A stretch of 10,214 bases of DNA, taken from the NCBI GenBank assembly GCA_964565705.1, contig CAZMGD010000130.1, forward strand, positions 1 to 10,214, in the 5' to 3' direction. Below, one piece after another: positions 1 to 6,508 of this stretch. The stretch comes from CAZMGD01 sp964565705 (GTDB lineage: Bacteria > Actinomycetota > Acidimicrobiia > Acidimicrobiales > Ilumatobacteraceae). The notes under the pieces are model-generated. The model made no database searches. It was not told where the DNA came from and worked only from the letters and a program-made list of their open reading frames with translations. Position 1 is the first letter of the stretch, and each line of letters begins with the position of its first letter. Position numbers and translations under genes: made by a program.

Positions 1-70
1 GCCCGACGGCGAGCGCATCGAGCTGCTCTCCGACCCACTCGGGGAGATGTACGGATCACCGATCCTGTGA
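1..70 (+). CDS. VOC (glyoxalase/dioxygenase fold) protein, C-terminal end only
   Basis: Only the last 22 codons are in the window, read in the frame that starts at base 2 and ends with TGA at 68-70. The visible peptide begins PDGERIELLSDP and ends GSPIL. A D-P-D-G-x-x-I-E-L pattern close to the C-terminus is typical of the vicinal oxygen chelate superfamily (glyoxalase I, bleomycin resistance, extradiol dioxygenase). In that family the Glu of 'IEL' is usually a metal ligand. The reaction cannot be told from this fragment, and many VOC proteins have no known substrate. The gene converges on the DUF1801 gene that ends at 166. The 95 bp between them contain no convincing terminator. Confidence 0.6.
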   Translation, partial: PDGERIELLSDPLGEMYGSPIL

Positions 71-165
71 CCGACCTCGAGCGACTGACCGAGTCAAGGT
101 GGCCAGGATCACCTGCTGCCGTTCGTTGGGGACAGGACGGGCTCTGGAGGTGAGGACAGCATGAG

Positions 166-579
166 TCAGCTGACGTCGCGGGATCGTTGCCAGGCTCTGT
201 CGACGAGTTGTTCCAACACGTCGAGGTCGACCTGGTCGAGCCGCTTGATGTAGACGCAGCTCTTGCCGGTCGTGTGCGGGCCGAGCGCGTCGAGCAGCGG
301 GTCCGGCGCGGCGTAGCCATCGTGGATGCCGTAGATGGTCAGCGCGTTCTTCCGGGGCGAGAAGCCGACGATGAACCAGTCATTGGTCCCCAGGGTGTTC
401 GTGTACGGCCGGCTGCCGAAACCGACCATCGATGGGCCCCACATCGCCGCCTCCTTGCCGGTGACGCGCTCGAACAGCGATCGCACGGCCCGCGCGTCAG
501 CGCGGCGACCCTCGTTGGGCACCGAATCGACGAACGCTGTGACATCACCGCCGGTCGGATGCGTCTTGATCTTGGACAC
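166..579 (-). CDS. DUF1801 (YdhG-like) domain protein
   Basis: This is a 137-residue soluble protein with no signal peptide or membrane segment. It follows the DUF1801/YdhG-like fold: an N-terminal helix region with V-x-x-F-V-x-S-V-P (13-21), an aromatic turn W47-G-P-S-M-V-G-F-G-S56, then N66-D-W-F-I-V-G-F-S-P-R-K77, which is the characteristic core of the family. The biochemical role of DUF1801 proteins is not established; the fold is related to small ligand- or iron-carrier-like proteins, so no reaction is assigned. The start is GTG (577-579), the furthest start that gives the usual family length. No Shine-Dalgarno lies in front of it, which suggests leaderless translation, common in actinobacteria. 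A perfect 14-bp palindrome begins 12 bp upstream. The gene stands alone, convergent with the VOC gene. A second, distinct DUF1801 gene lies at 7440-7847. Family assignment is firm; function is unknown. Confidence 0.85.
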   Translation of the reverse strand: MSKIKTHPTGGDVTAFVDSVPNEGRRADARAVRSLFERVTGKEAAMWGPSMVGFGSRPYTNTLGTNDWFIVGFSPRKNALTIYGIHDGYAAPDPLLDALGPHTTGKSCVYIKRLDQVDLDVLEQLVDRAWQRSRDVS

Positions 580-591
580 GGATGAACTGTT

Positions 592-605
592 GCACCGATC
601 GGTGC
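592..605. promoter_or_regulatory. 14-bp perfect palindrome upstream of DUF1801 gene
   Basis: GCACCGATCGGTGC reads the same on both strands. It lies 12 bp before the GTG start of the minus-strand DUF1801 gene. If that gene is leaderless, the site would overlap its core promoter, where a dimeric repressor would act. The operator role is inferred from position and symmetry only, and no known regulator consensus is recognised. Confidence 0.3.
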
Positions 606-645
606 GAGTGGGAAGCCCGACCTTCAGTCGTTCTTGAGCTCCGGT

Positions 646-840
646 CTACGTGTGGCCGCCCAGGTCGATGACGAGGTTCGGACGCGGCGTGGAGCGATCG
701 GGCCACGGCGAGCACGTCCGCGTCGCGAGACGACGACGGATCGTGTCGTCATCGGCGACGAGGCACACCACCCGGTCGAAGCATCGCCACACGTCGGCGG
801 TCGTTCTCGACGCTGCCGCACAGGAACGTGAGGGTGAGCC
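646..840 (-). pseudogene. Frameshifted remnant of an AAA/P-loop nucleotide kinase-like gene
   Basis: Reading leftward, one frame (about 832-803) encodes LTFLCGSVEN. A different frame (about 801 down to the TAG at 646-648) encodes TADVWRCFDRVVCLVADDDT followed by IRRRLATRT. Joined across a one-base shift near 802, these match a run I associate with small AAA-family ATPases resembling nucleoside or shikimate kinases: 'FCGSxxN', then 'FDxVxxLxxDxxTxxxRLxxRT', the second part being the lid or sugar/phosphate-binding region. The Walker A P-loop that should lie about 80 residues earlier is not visible in any frame between 840 and 1004. The sequence after RLATRT also does not match the family. The remnant is therefore a truncated internal piece with a frameshift. 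A single sequencing error would explain the frameshift but not the missing N-terminus. The rest of the 580-1004 interval holds no gene I can support. Confidence 0.45.
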
Positions 841-950
841 GCGGTGCAAAGCTCCGCGTGGGGTGCGAGCTCGGGCGTCGTCAGGGGTCTTCGGCGCCAG
901 GGTGCCGGACTCGTGAGCCCACGAGGCGGAGGACACTCACCGCGTTCGGC

Positions 951-956
951 TAGCCT
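951..956 (+). promoter_or_regulatory. Possible -10 element for the ABC importer operon
   Basis: TAGCCT fits the actinobacterial -10 pattern TANNNT and lies 48 bp before the GTG start of the binding-protein gene. That would give a short leader starting near 963. There is no recognisable -35 at the expected distance. The call rests on position and this one hexamer. Confidence 0.25.
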
Positions 957-969
957 CGCTCGGTGGGGG

Positions 970-987
970 AGACGCTTGGGGGCGTCT
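970..987 (+). promoter_or_regulatory. Small leader hairpin before the binding-protein gene
   Basis: AGACGC (970-975) and GCGTCT (982-987) form a 6-bp perfect stem around a T/G-rich 6-base loop. It ends six bases before the GGAGG ribosome-binding site at 993-997. In the mRNA it could influence initiation or stability. It is short enough to occur by chance in GC-rich DNA. Confidence 0.25.
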
Positions 988-992
988 GCCGG

Positions 993-997
993 GGAGG
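993..997 (+). promoter_or_regulatory. Shine-Dalgarno of binding-protein gene
   Basis: GGAGG followed by a 7-base spacer to GTG at 1005. It decides the start: the open frame continues back to a GTG at 963, but the residues added there would precede the Lys/Arg-rich n-region of the signal peptide, and no ribosome-binding site precedes 963. Confidence 0.7.
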
Positions 998-1004
998 TTG
1001 CACC

Positions 1005-2690
1005 GTGAAGCGTCGTCGTGCACTTGCAAGCGTGATCTTGCTCACGCTCACACTCGTTGCCTGCGGAGGCGACGACTCGGGCGATACCACGGACTCCGCC
1101 ACCACGATCGCCGCTTCGGAGACGACGACGGGAGGGGGCGGCGACGCCACGACCGCCGTCAGTCCGAGCACCACATCGAGCGAGGCATCCGCCGAGAGCG
1201 AACCACAAGACGGTGGAACGGTGACCATCGGCCAGGTCAGCCCCGTGCGATCCCTCGACCCGGCGGTGGTCGCGCTCAGCAACGGAGAGATGCAGGCGTT
1301 GTACGGACGCCTGATGGCGTACCACCCCGACACCGGTACGTATGAAGGCGACTTCGTCGAATCCTTCAGCGCCAACGACGATTCGTCCGTCTGGACCATC
1401 AAACTGCACGACGGGATCGCGTTCAGCGACGGCACGCCGCTCGATGCGGCCGCCGTGGTCACGAACATGGATCGCTTCGCCGACCCGGAGCGTCGATCGC
1501 CCGCCTTCGGGATGATGGCCACGTGGGTGGCCAGCGTCACAGCACTCGACGACCTCACCGTCGAGTTCACCCTGACGAAGCCGTTCGCGTCGTTCCCGTT
1601 CATCCTGTCGAACTACCCCACGTACATCGCGGCGCCGAGCTACATCGCGGCGGTCGACGGCGGTGACCAGGCCGCGACGCCGATCGGGGCGGGCCCGTTC
1701 GTGCTCGACAAGTTCCTGCCGGGCGAAGAGATCAGCTTCGTCCGCAACGACTCCTACTTCGCGGGTGCCCCGCACCTCGACGGGCTGAAGTTCGTCTACA
1801 TCCCTGGCGGACCGGCGACGTACGAGTCCTTCCAGACCGGCGCACTGCAGGCGGCGGTGATCAACGATCGTCCGACGGTGTCGAAGGCGTTCGACGACGG
1901 GGTGCCGCACTACGCGTCGTTCAACGTGATCTACAACACGCTGCTGCTGAACAACCGTCCGGCGAGCGATCCGGCCGGATCCGTGCTGAGCGATGTGCGG
2001 CTTCGTCAAGCGATGGCGTACGCGTTCGACATCACCGTCTGGAACGACCGCGTGAACCAGGGTCTCGGCGACGACTCCCCCGTGCTGTTCCCCGAGACGT
2101 CACCCCTGTTCCCCGACGGCTCGCAGTGGTTCGATCCGGCGATGGAAGCCAACCCCTACGACCCTGACCGAGCCAAGGAACTCGTCGACGAGGTGAAGGC
2201 CGAGGGGAACTGGGACGGGACCATCAAGTTCGTGTGCTCGAACAACCCGCAGCAGGTCAACCACCCCGTGGCCGTCAAGGCGATGCTCGAGCCCGTCGGC
2301 TTCAAGGTCGAAGTCGACAACTCGCTCGACCAGGGCGCGCTGATCAACGCGGTGATCGTCAATCCCGACTACGACGCGGCCTGCTGGGGCATCTCCGTCC
2401 CGGACTACGACCCGGTGCCGTACCTGTACACCTACTTGTACGGGGGAGGCTTCAACAACTTCGGTCAGTTCAGCGACCCGAAGATGGACGCGATCCTGGA
2501 CAAGCTCCGCGAGGCAGGCTCGCCCGAAGAGCTGCAGCCGCTGCTCGTCGAGTTCCAAGAGGTGTGGAACGAGACCGTCCCGTCGATCTACGCGGGCTCG
2601 GGCACCTTCGCCACCATCTACTCCGAGAACCTTCACGACGTGATCCATGGCGGATCGGGTCCGAACTTCTCGCAGGCCTGGATGTCTTAG
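1005..2690 (+). CDS. ABC importer substrate-binding lipoprotein, SBP_bac_5 (peptide/nickel class)
   Basis: This 561-residue extracytoplasmic lipoprotein captures substrate for the two permeases that follow. The N-terminus is a lipoprotein signal: a charged n-region KRRR, a hydrophobic stretch 6-18 and lipobox L17-V-A-C20, with Cys20 as the lipidated residue. Residues 21-69 are a Thr/Ser/Gly/Asp-rich flexible linker, typical of actinobacterial surface lipoproteins. The SBP_bac_5 domain starts near residue 70 (GGTVTIG). It shows the family landmarks P226-I-G-A-G-P-F with the following 'PGEEISFVRNDSYF' (equivalent to the usual G-x-G-P-F/Y...RN..Y/W signature) and a DVRLRQAMAYAFD segment, the common 'VRqAlayAiD' motif. 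Length is normal for the family. Members bind di- and oligopeptides but also sugars, nickel chelates and other small molecules, so the ligand is open. A DppA/OppA-like role is possible but not demonstrated. Translation starts at GTG behind a good Shine-Dalgarno. The next gene starts 21 bp downstream. Confidence 0.93.
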   Translation: MKRRRALASVILLTLTLVACGGDDSGDTTDSATTIAASETTTGGGGDATTAVSPSTTSSEASAESEPQDGGTVTIGQVSPVRSLDPAVVALSNGEMQALYGRLMAYHPDTGTYEGDFVESFSANDDSSVWTIKLHDGIAFSDGTPLDAAAVVTNMDRFADPERRSPAFGMMATWVASVTALDDLTVEFTLTKPFASFPFILSNYPTYIAAPSYIAAVDGGDQAATPIGAGPFVLDKFLPGEEISFVRNDSYFAGAPHLDGLKFVYIPGGPATYESFQTGALQAAVINDRPTVSKAFDDGVPHYASFNVIYNTLLLNNRPASDPAGSVLSDVRLRQAMAYAFDITVWNDRVNQGLGDDSPVLFPETSPLFPDGSQWFDPAMEANPYDPDRAKELVDEVKAEGNWDGTIKFVCSNNPQQVNHPVAVKAMLEPVGFKVEVDNSLDQGALINAVIVNPDYDAACWGISVPDYDPVPYLYTYLYGGGFNNFGQFSDPKMDAILDKLREAGSPEELQPLLVEFQEVWNETVPSIYAGSGTFATIYSENLHDVIHGGSGPNFSQAWMS

Positions 2691-2711
2691 CGCCACTTCG
2701 CTCACGTCAAC

Positions 2712-3674
2712 ATGAGCCTTCGCCCTGTTGCCCACCGCGTCGCACGTCTGGCGCTCGTCCTCCTGTTGGTCTCGTTCGGCAGCTTCATGCTGCTGCAGCT
2801 CACGCCGGGAGATCCAGCGATCGCCATCCTGGGCGAGGGAGCGACTCCCGAGGCCGTGGCGCGGGTGCACGAGGAGCTCGGGCTGGATCAACCGCTGCCG
2901 ATCCGATACCTCGACTGGCTGACCGACGCGATGCGTGGTGACCTCGGCGAGTCGCTGGTGCCTCCCTACGGAGACGTGAGCGCGCGGATCGCAGCGGCGC
3001 TCCCGGTGTCGATCGAACTCGCGATCCTCGCCGAGCTGATGGCGCTGGTCATCGCGATCCCCGTCGCCGTCTACTCCGCGTATCGGGAGGACCACGTCTT
3101 CGATCGCTTCGCGTCGACGGTCAGCTTCGGTCTGCTGTCGATACCGACGTTCGTCTCCGGCCTGGTCCTGGCGATGCTGTTCGCACTGCAGTGGCAGATC
3201 TTCCCGCGTTCGCAATGGGTGCGGCTCACCTCCGACGAGGGCGTCTGGTCGAACCTCTCACACGCGTTCCTGCCCGCCCTGTCGCTCGCCTTGGTCGAGG
3301 CGGCGGTGTACGCACGAGTGTTGCGCGCCGACATGGTGCAGACACTCAAGCAGGACCACATCGCCGCTGCCCGGGCGCAGGGACTCCCGACGCACACGAT
3401 CCTGTTCGGTCACGCGTTGCGTTTGAGCTCGATCTCGCTCCTGACGATCTCCGCGGTCAGCCTCGGCCGGCTGCTCGGTGGCACGATCATCGTCGAAGTG
3501 ATCTTCGGGCTGCCCGGCCTGGGCCGCCTGCTCGTCGAATCCGTCGGTGCCAGCGACTACCCGATGGTCCAAGGGATCGTGCTCGTGGTCGCGACGGCGT
3601 ACGTCCTCGTGAACGTGGTCGTCGATCTGGGGTACGCATGGGTCGATCCGAGGATTCGAGTCCGTGGACGGTGA
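2712..3674 (+). CDS. ABC importer permease, DppB/OppB type
   Basis: This 320-residue inner-membrane subunit has the BPD_transp_1 fold and forms half of the translocation channel. TM1 spans about 10-28 and is followed by the family motif L-T-P-G-D-P. Next comes a periplasmic region ending in R-G-D-L-G-E-S, the usual 'GDLGxS' signature of DppB-type subunits. Further hydrophobic segments lie near 98-118, 135-157, 180-200, 236-262 and 280-302. The cytoplasmic EAA coupling loop is near 213-234 (DHIAAARAQGLPTHTILFGH, starting at D215) and would contact an ATPase subunit. The C-terminus ends in the common 'DLGYAWVDPRIR' pattern. ATG at 2712 gives the standard length. No Shine-Dalgarno is obvious, so translation may be coupled to the upstream gene 21 bp away. 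The 3' end overlaps the next permease by 11 bp if GTG 3664 is used. Transport class is secure; substrate is unknown. Confidence 0.93.
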   Translation: MSLRPVAHRVARLALVLLLVSFGSFMLLQLTPGDPAIAILGEGATPEAVARVHEELGLDQPLPIRYLDWLTDAMRGDLGESLVPPYGDVSARIAAALPVSIELAILAELMALVIAIPVAVYSAYREDHVFDRFASTVSFGLLSIPTFVSGLVLAMLFALQWQIFPRSQWVRLTSDEGVWSNLSHAFLPALSLALVEAAVYARVLRADMVQTLKQDHIAAARAQGLPTHTILFGHALRLSSISLLTISAVSLGRLLGGTIIVEVIFGLPGLGRLLVESVGASDYPMVQGIVLVVATAYVLVNVVVDLGYAWVDPRIRVRGR

Positions 3675-4725
3675 TGTCGTCGACGTCGTCGAGGTGGCGA
3701 CGCTGCCCGTTCCTGACGCTCCCACCAACCATCCGCTCACAACAGCAGTCCTGACGGTCGGAGCCGTCGCGGGCGTCGGCCTGCTCGTGCTTGGAACGGC
3801 CGGCATGACGGACGTGACGGCGTGGCCTCGCTGGGTGGTGTCGATCGCAGGAGTGATGCTCTTCTGGATCAGCGGATCGCGACTCGTCACGTCGATCTGG
3901 GGTCCGGGCATCGACGTCGGCCTGTGGGCCGCGGCCATCTGGGTGGTCGTGCTCGCAGGGCTCGCGCTGCTCGCGCCGCTCCTCCCGTTCGAAGGGCCTC
4001 TGGACCTCCCGCTGCGCACACCGACGTACCTGCGGCCCGACCTCTTCAGCGAACATCCGCTCGGCACGGACGGCTTCGGTCGGGATTTCGTGTCCCGTCT
4101 GGTCTACGGCGCCCGCGTCTCGCTCGTCGTCGGCCTCGGGGGCACACTGGTCGCCTTGCTGATCGGCACGCCGATCGGGATCGCGGCCGGGTACTTCCGC
4201 GGACGCTTCGACGGAGTCGTCAGCGTGCTGACGGACTCACTGCTGGCGTTTCCACCACTCGTCTTCCTGCTCGCTCTGGTGGCCGTGCTGCGCCCGAGCC
4301 TGTCGACGATCTTCGTGGCGTTCTCGATCCTCGGCGTTCCGACCATCGTTCGCCTCGCCCGCGCGAACACGATGACGCTGGCTCAACGCGAGTATGTAAT
4401 CGCCGCGCAAGCCGCGGGCGCCCGCCCAGCGCGGATCCTGTTCCGCGAACTGCTGCCCAACCTGACGGTGCCGCTGCTCTCGTTCTCGATGGTGATCGTG
4501 GCCGCGCTGATCCTCGGAGAAGCGTCGCTCTCGTTCCTCGGCCTGGGGATCGAGGCGCCACAACCTTCGTGGGGAAACATGATCGCCGAAGCGCAGACCG
4601 TCCTGACGGAGCATCCACACGCGATCCTGGTGCCCGCGTTCACGCTGTTCTTCACGGTCGTCGCGTTCAACCGCCTCGGTGAGGCAGCGCGCCGGCGTTG
4701 GGACACCCGGACCTCTGCACTCTGA
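3664..4725 (+). CDS. ABC importer permease, DppC/OppC type, with extra N-terminal membrane segments
   Basis: This 353-residue inner-membrane partner of the DppB-type subunit is longer than the usual 280-310 residues. The canonical core is complete: a TM ending A-L-L-A-P-L-L (about 85-107), the signature L133-G-T-D-G-F-G-R-D followed by SRLVYGARVSL, further TMs, and an EAA loop starting at E243 (EYVIAAQAAGARPARILFRE). The C-terminal region has 'LGEASLSFLGLGIEAPQPSWG', broken here by wording but continuous in the protein, as in normal DppC proteins. The oddity is ahead of the first canonical TM: two further hydrophobic segments, about 27-47 and 57-78, give about eight membrane spans where six are usual. 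The start is GTG 3664, overlapping the previous gene by 11 bp; GTG 3694 is an alternative that keeps both extra segments. No ATP-binding subunit follows: the next gene, 86 bp later, encodes an amidohydrolase. Permease identity is firm; the purpose of the extension is unknown. Confidence 0.92.
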   Translation: MDGDVVDVVEVATLPVPDAPTNHPLTTAVLTVGAVAGVGLLVLGTAGMTDVTAWPRWVVSIAGVMLFWISGSRLVTSIWGPGIDVGLWAAAIWVVVLAGLALLAPLLPFEGPLDLPLRTPTYLRPDLFSEHPLGTDGFGRDFVSRLVYGARVSLVVGLGGTLVALLIGTPIGIAAGYFRGRFDGVVSVLTDSLLAFPPLVFLLALVAVLRPSLSTIFVAFSILGVPTIVRLARANTMTLAQREYVIAAQAAGARPARILFRELLPNLTVPLLSFSMVIVAALILGEASLSFLGLGIEAPQPSWGNMIAEAQTVLTEHPHAILVPAFTLFFTVVAFNRLGEAARRRWDTRTSAL

Positions 4726-4749
4726 GAACCCGCCACGCGAGCGGTACTG

Positions 4750-4797
4750 TTGACGTGCGAACGACATGGGGTTTGTTCGCAGGACCAACGCCAAACC
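4750..4797 (+). promoter_or_regulatory. Inverted repeats and possible -35 upstream of amidohydrolase gene
   Basis: The 86-bp gap before the amidohydrolase holds TTGACG (4750-4755), which resembles a -35 element. A 7-bp perfect inverted repeat follows, TGCGAAC (4756-4762) and GTTCGCA (4775-4781). A second, overlapping 6-bp pair is GGTTTG (4770-4775) and CAAACC (4792-4797). Because the two pairs share base 4775 they could be mutually exclusive in RNA, or the first could be an operator. No good -10 is visible at the expected spacing. A separate promoter or regulator site here is an inference. Confidence 0.3.
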
Positions 4798-4800
4798 GTT

Positions 4801-4807
4801 GGGAGGA
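4801..4807 (+). promoter_or_regulatory. Shine-Dalgarno of amidohydrolase gene
   Basis: GGGAGGA is followed by four bases and ATG at 4812. It rules out the longer open frame that begins at 4698 inside the permease gene. Confidence 0.75.
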
Positions 4808-4811
4808 AGCA

Positions 4812-6092
4812 ATGACCGCCTCGTCCGCTCCCGTGCCGGTGATCTCGTGCGACAGCCACGCCGGCCCCCTCCTCGAGGAGCAGCTGCGCGCGTACTGCCC
4901 GCGCGAGCACCTCGATCGATTCGACGAGTTCGTCGCCGCACACCGGGCAGCGATGGATGCCGCAGCACCCGGCGAGCTGATCCCGGAGTTCCCCGAGATG
5001 GAGGTGGCCGGACACCACGATCCGGATGCCCGACTGCGCGACATGGACCGTGAAGGGATCGCGGCCGAGGTCATCTACCACTTCAGCATGAACGGCCAGC
5101 CGCTGCCGTTCGTCACGAACCCTGCGGGAGGCCTCGCCGCAGTCGCTGCGGACGGCCTGGAGCTCGGTGCCGTCGGCTACCGGATCTACAACGAGTGGCT
5201 GGCCGACTTCGTGTCGACCGACCCGGCCAGGTTGCTCGGCCTGGCGTACATCCCGAGCTGGGACATCCCCGCGTCGGTTCGCGAGGTCGAGTGGGCCGCG
5301 TCGGCCGGGCTCGCGGCGATCAACTTCCCGCCGCCCGGCCGCCCCGGCCACCTCGAGTACAACCATCCGGACTGGGAGCCATTCTGGGATGCGTGCGAAG
5401 CGACGGGCATGACGCTGCACACGCACTCCGGCAACGCAGGGCCGATGAACTACTTCCAGGGGCCCGGCTCCCGCGATCTCCTCGTCTACGAGTGCGGTGG
5501 CTGGATGGCGCGTCGTTCCGTGTGGTGGATGATCCACGGGCGTGTCTTCGAACGGCACCCCGGCATCAAGATCGTCATCACCGAGCAGTACGAGGGCTGG
5601 TGGCTGAACACGATGGCCGAGCTCGACTCGGTCTACGCCCGCTTCAGCGGCAACAGCGACGAGCCCCGCCTGCAGCGGCTGCCGAGTGAGTACATGGCCG
5701 ATCACGTCTTCCTCGGATGCAGCTTCTTGTCCAAGTACATGGCGAACGAGGCATGGCACGCGGAGTACGCGCAGAACCTCATGTGGGGCCGCGACTATCC
5801 CCACACCGAAGGCACGTTCCACGTCGTCGGTGACGACGACGAAGCGGTCAGCCGACTGTCGATCCGTCACGCGCTCGCCGGCCTGCCCCATCACGAGGCG
5901 CGCATGATCGCGAGTGACAACGCGATCGATCTGCTCCGGCTCGACCGCAGCCGCCTCGAGCAAGTCGCAGCGGAGATCGGCGGGCCGAGCATCGAAGAGC
6001 TCACGACCGAGCCGGAGTCGTTGCCGGAGGTGCGACCCATGAGCAACGCCTTCCGTGGCCAGGCCGGTGCCCGACGCGGGGCGCTCGTCTGA
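4812..6092 (+). CDS. Amidohydrolase_2 family metal-dependent hydrolase/decarboxylase
   Basis: This 426-residue cytoplasmic TIM-barrel protein belongs to the amidohydrolase_2 group (Pfam PF04909). That group includes ACMSD-like decarboxylases and hydrolases acting on cyclic or aromatic substrates. Visible landmarks are the first-strand metal motif D14-S-H16, an 'LRDMDREGIAAEVIY' segment as in many members, a mid-barrel L202-H-T-H-S-G-N208, a later 'HPGIKIVITEQYEGWW' segment typical of the family, and the C-terminal G-R-D328-Y-P-H331-T-E, where the Asp is the expected catalytic/metal residue. The set of metal and catalytic residues looks complete. ATG 4812 follows a strong GGGAGGA. A SnoaL-like gene starts 17 bp after the stop, probably in the same transcript, and an ABC importer lies upstream. 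Context therefore suggests breakdown of an imported or intracellular organic acid. Whether it hydrolyses or decarboxylates cannot be decided from sequence. Similar proteins are abundant in mycobacteria and Acidimicrobiia and are mostly uncharacterised. Confidence 0.88.
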   Translation: MTASSAPVPVISCDSHAGPLLEEQLRAYCPREHLDRFDEFVAAHRAAMDAAAPGELIPEFPEMEVAGHHDPDARLRDMDREGIAAEVIYHFSMNGQPLPFVTNPAGGLAAVAADGLELGAVGYRIYNEWLADFVSTDPARLLGLAYIPSWDIPASVREVEWAASAGLAAINFPPPGRPGHLEYNHPDWEPFWDACEATGMTLHTHSGNAGPMNYFQGPGSRDLLVYECGGWMARRSVWWMIHGRVFERHPGIKIVITEQYEGWWLNTMAELDSVYARFSGNSDEPRLQRLPSEYMADHVFLGCSFLSKYMANEAWHAEYAQNLMWGRDYPHTEGTFHVVGDDDEAVSRLSIRHALAGLPHHEARMIASDNAIDLLRLDRSRLEQVAAEIGGPSIEELTTEPESLPEVRPMSNAFRGQAGARRGALV

Positions 6093-6109
6093 GCACACGA
6101 CGCGCCCGG

Positions 6110-6508
6110 ATGGCTGACACGTTGACGGACAATCGAGCAATCGTCGAGCGCTTCTACGAGCTGATGAACGACCGATCCTTCGACGCGATGTGGGAGCTCT
6201 TCGCGGCGGACGCAACATGGTCCGGAGGAAGTGGTCCGGGACGAACCGTGGACGAGATGCGCGAGTTGATCATCGACCCGAACCCGCGCTTCGTCGGCGG
6301 CGGGATTGCCTTCGAACTCGGCGAGATGACCGCTCAGGGAGACCGCGTCGCGGCAGAGGTCGAGTCCCTCGCGACCCTCGTAGACGGTCGTGTGTACAAC
6401 AACCACTACCACATGCTGTTCGTCTTCCGGGCCGGGCTCATCACCAGGGTCAAGGAGTACAACGACACACTGCACGCCCACCAGACCTTCGTGGCCGACG
6501 TTACGTGA
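6110..6508 (+). CDS. SnoaL-like / NTF2-superfamily protein
   Basis: This 132-residue soluble protein has the cone-shaped alpha+beta fold of SnoaL, ketosteroid isomerase and NTF2. The pattern is typical: an N-terminal helix I-V-E-R-F-Y-E-L-M-N (11-20), then D-A-M-W-E-L-F-A-A-D-A-T-W, and late strands that include 'NNHYHMLFVFRAGLITRVKEY', broken across two strands, which is the usual 'F.f.dGkI.r..eY.D' signature. Family members isomerise, cyclise, dehydrate or merely bind hydrophobic rings, so no reaction is assigned. It begins 17 bp after the amidohydrolase, on the same strand, so the two are likely co-transcribed and may act on the same compound. No clear Shine-Dalgarno precedes the ATG, which suggests translational coupling. 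The stop codon TGA (6506-6508) lies in the left arm of a hairpin shared with the converging SDR gene. Confidence 0.85.
   Translation: MADTLTDNRAIVERFYELMNDRSFDAMWELFAADATWSGGSGPGRTVDEMRELIIDPNPRFVGGGIAFELGEMTAQGDRVAAEVESLATLVDGRVYNNHYHMLFVFRAGLITRVKEYNDTLHAHQTFVADVT

Noticed and set aside
841..936. Possible intact small gene starting at GTG 936 (96 codons, minus strand)
   Set aside because: The first half has no recognisable content and no start signal, and the meaningful kinase-like block is split between two frames, so the whole is treated as a pseudogene remnant.
963..1004. Longer N-terminus for the binding protein from GTG 963
   Set aside because: It adds 14 residues before the lipoprotein signal and has no ribosome-binding site; GTG 1005 has a good one.
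624..2009. Long open frame on the minus strand (461 codons) across the binding-protein gene
   Set aside because: It is antisense to a clear SBP_bac_5 protein, very rich in Arg, and has no recognisable domain; long antisense frames are expected in GC-rich DNA.
2100..3215. 371-codon open frame on the minus strand over the binding protein/permease junction
   Set aside because: It is Gln/Arg/Asp-rich mirror coding of the real genes.
4698..4811. Longer N-terminus for the amidohydrolase from 4698
   Set aside because: It would overlap the permease gene and add residues outside the family fold; ATG 4812 has GGGAGGA at ideal spacing.
4383..6218. 611-codon open frame on the minus strand opposite the permease and amidohydrolase
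   Set aside because: Its composition is Arg/His/Asp/Val-rich with no domain, and it lies opposite two convincing plus-strand genes.
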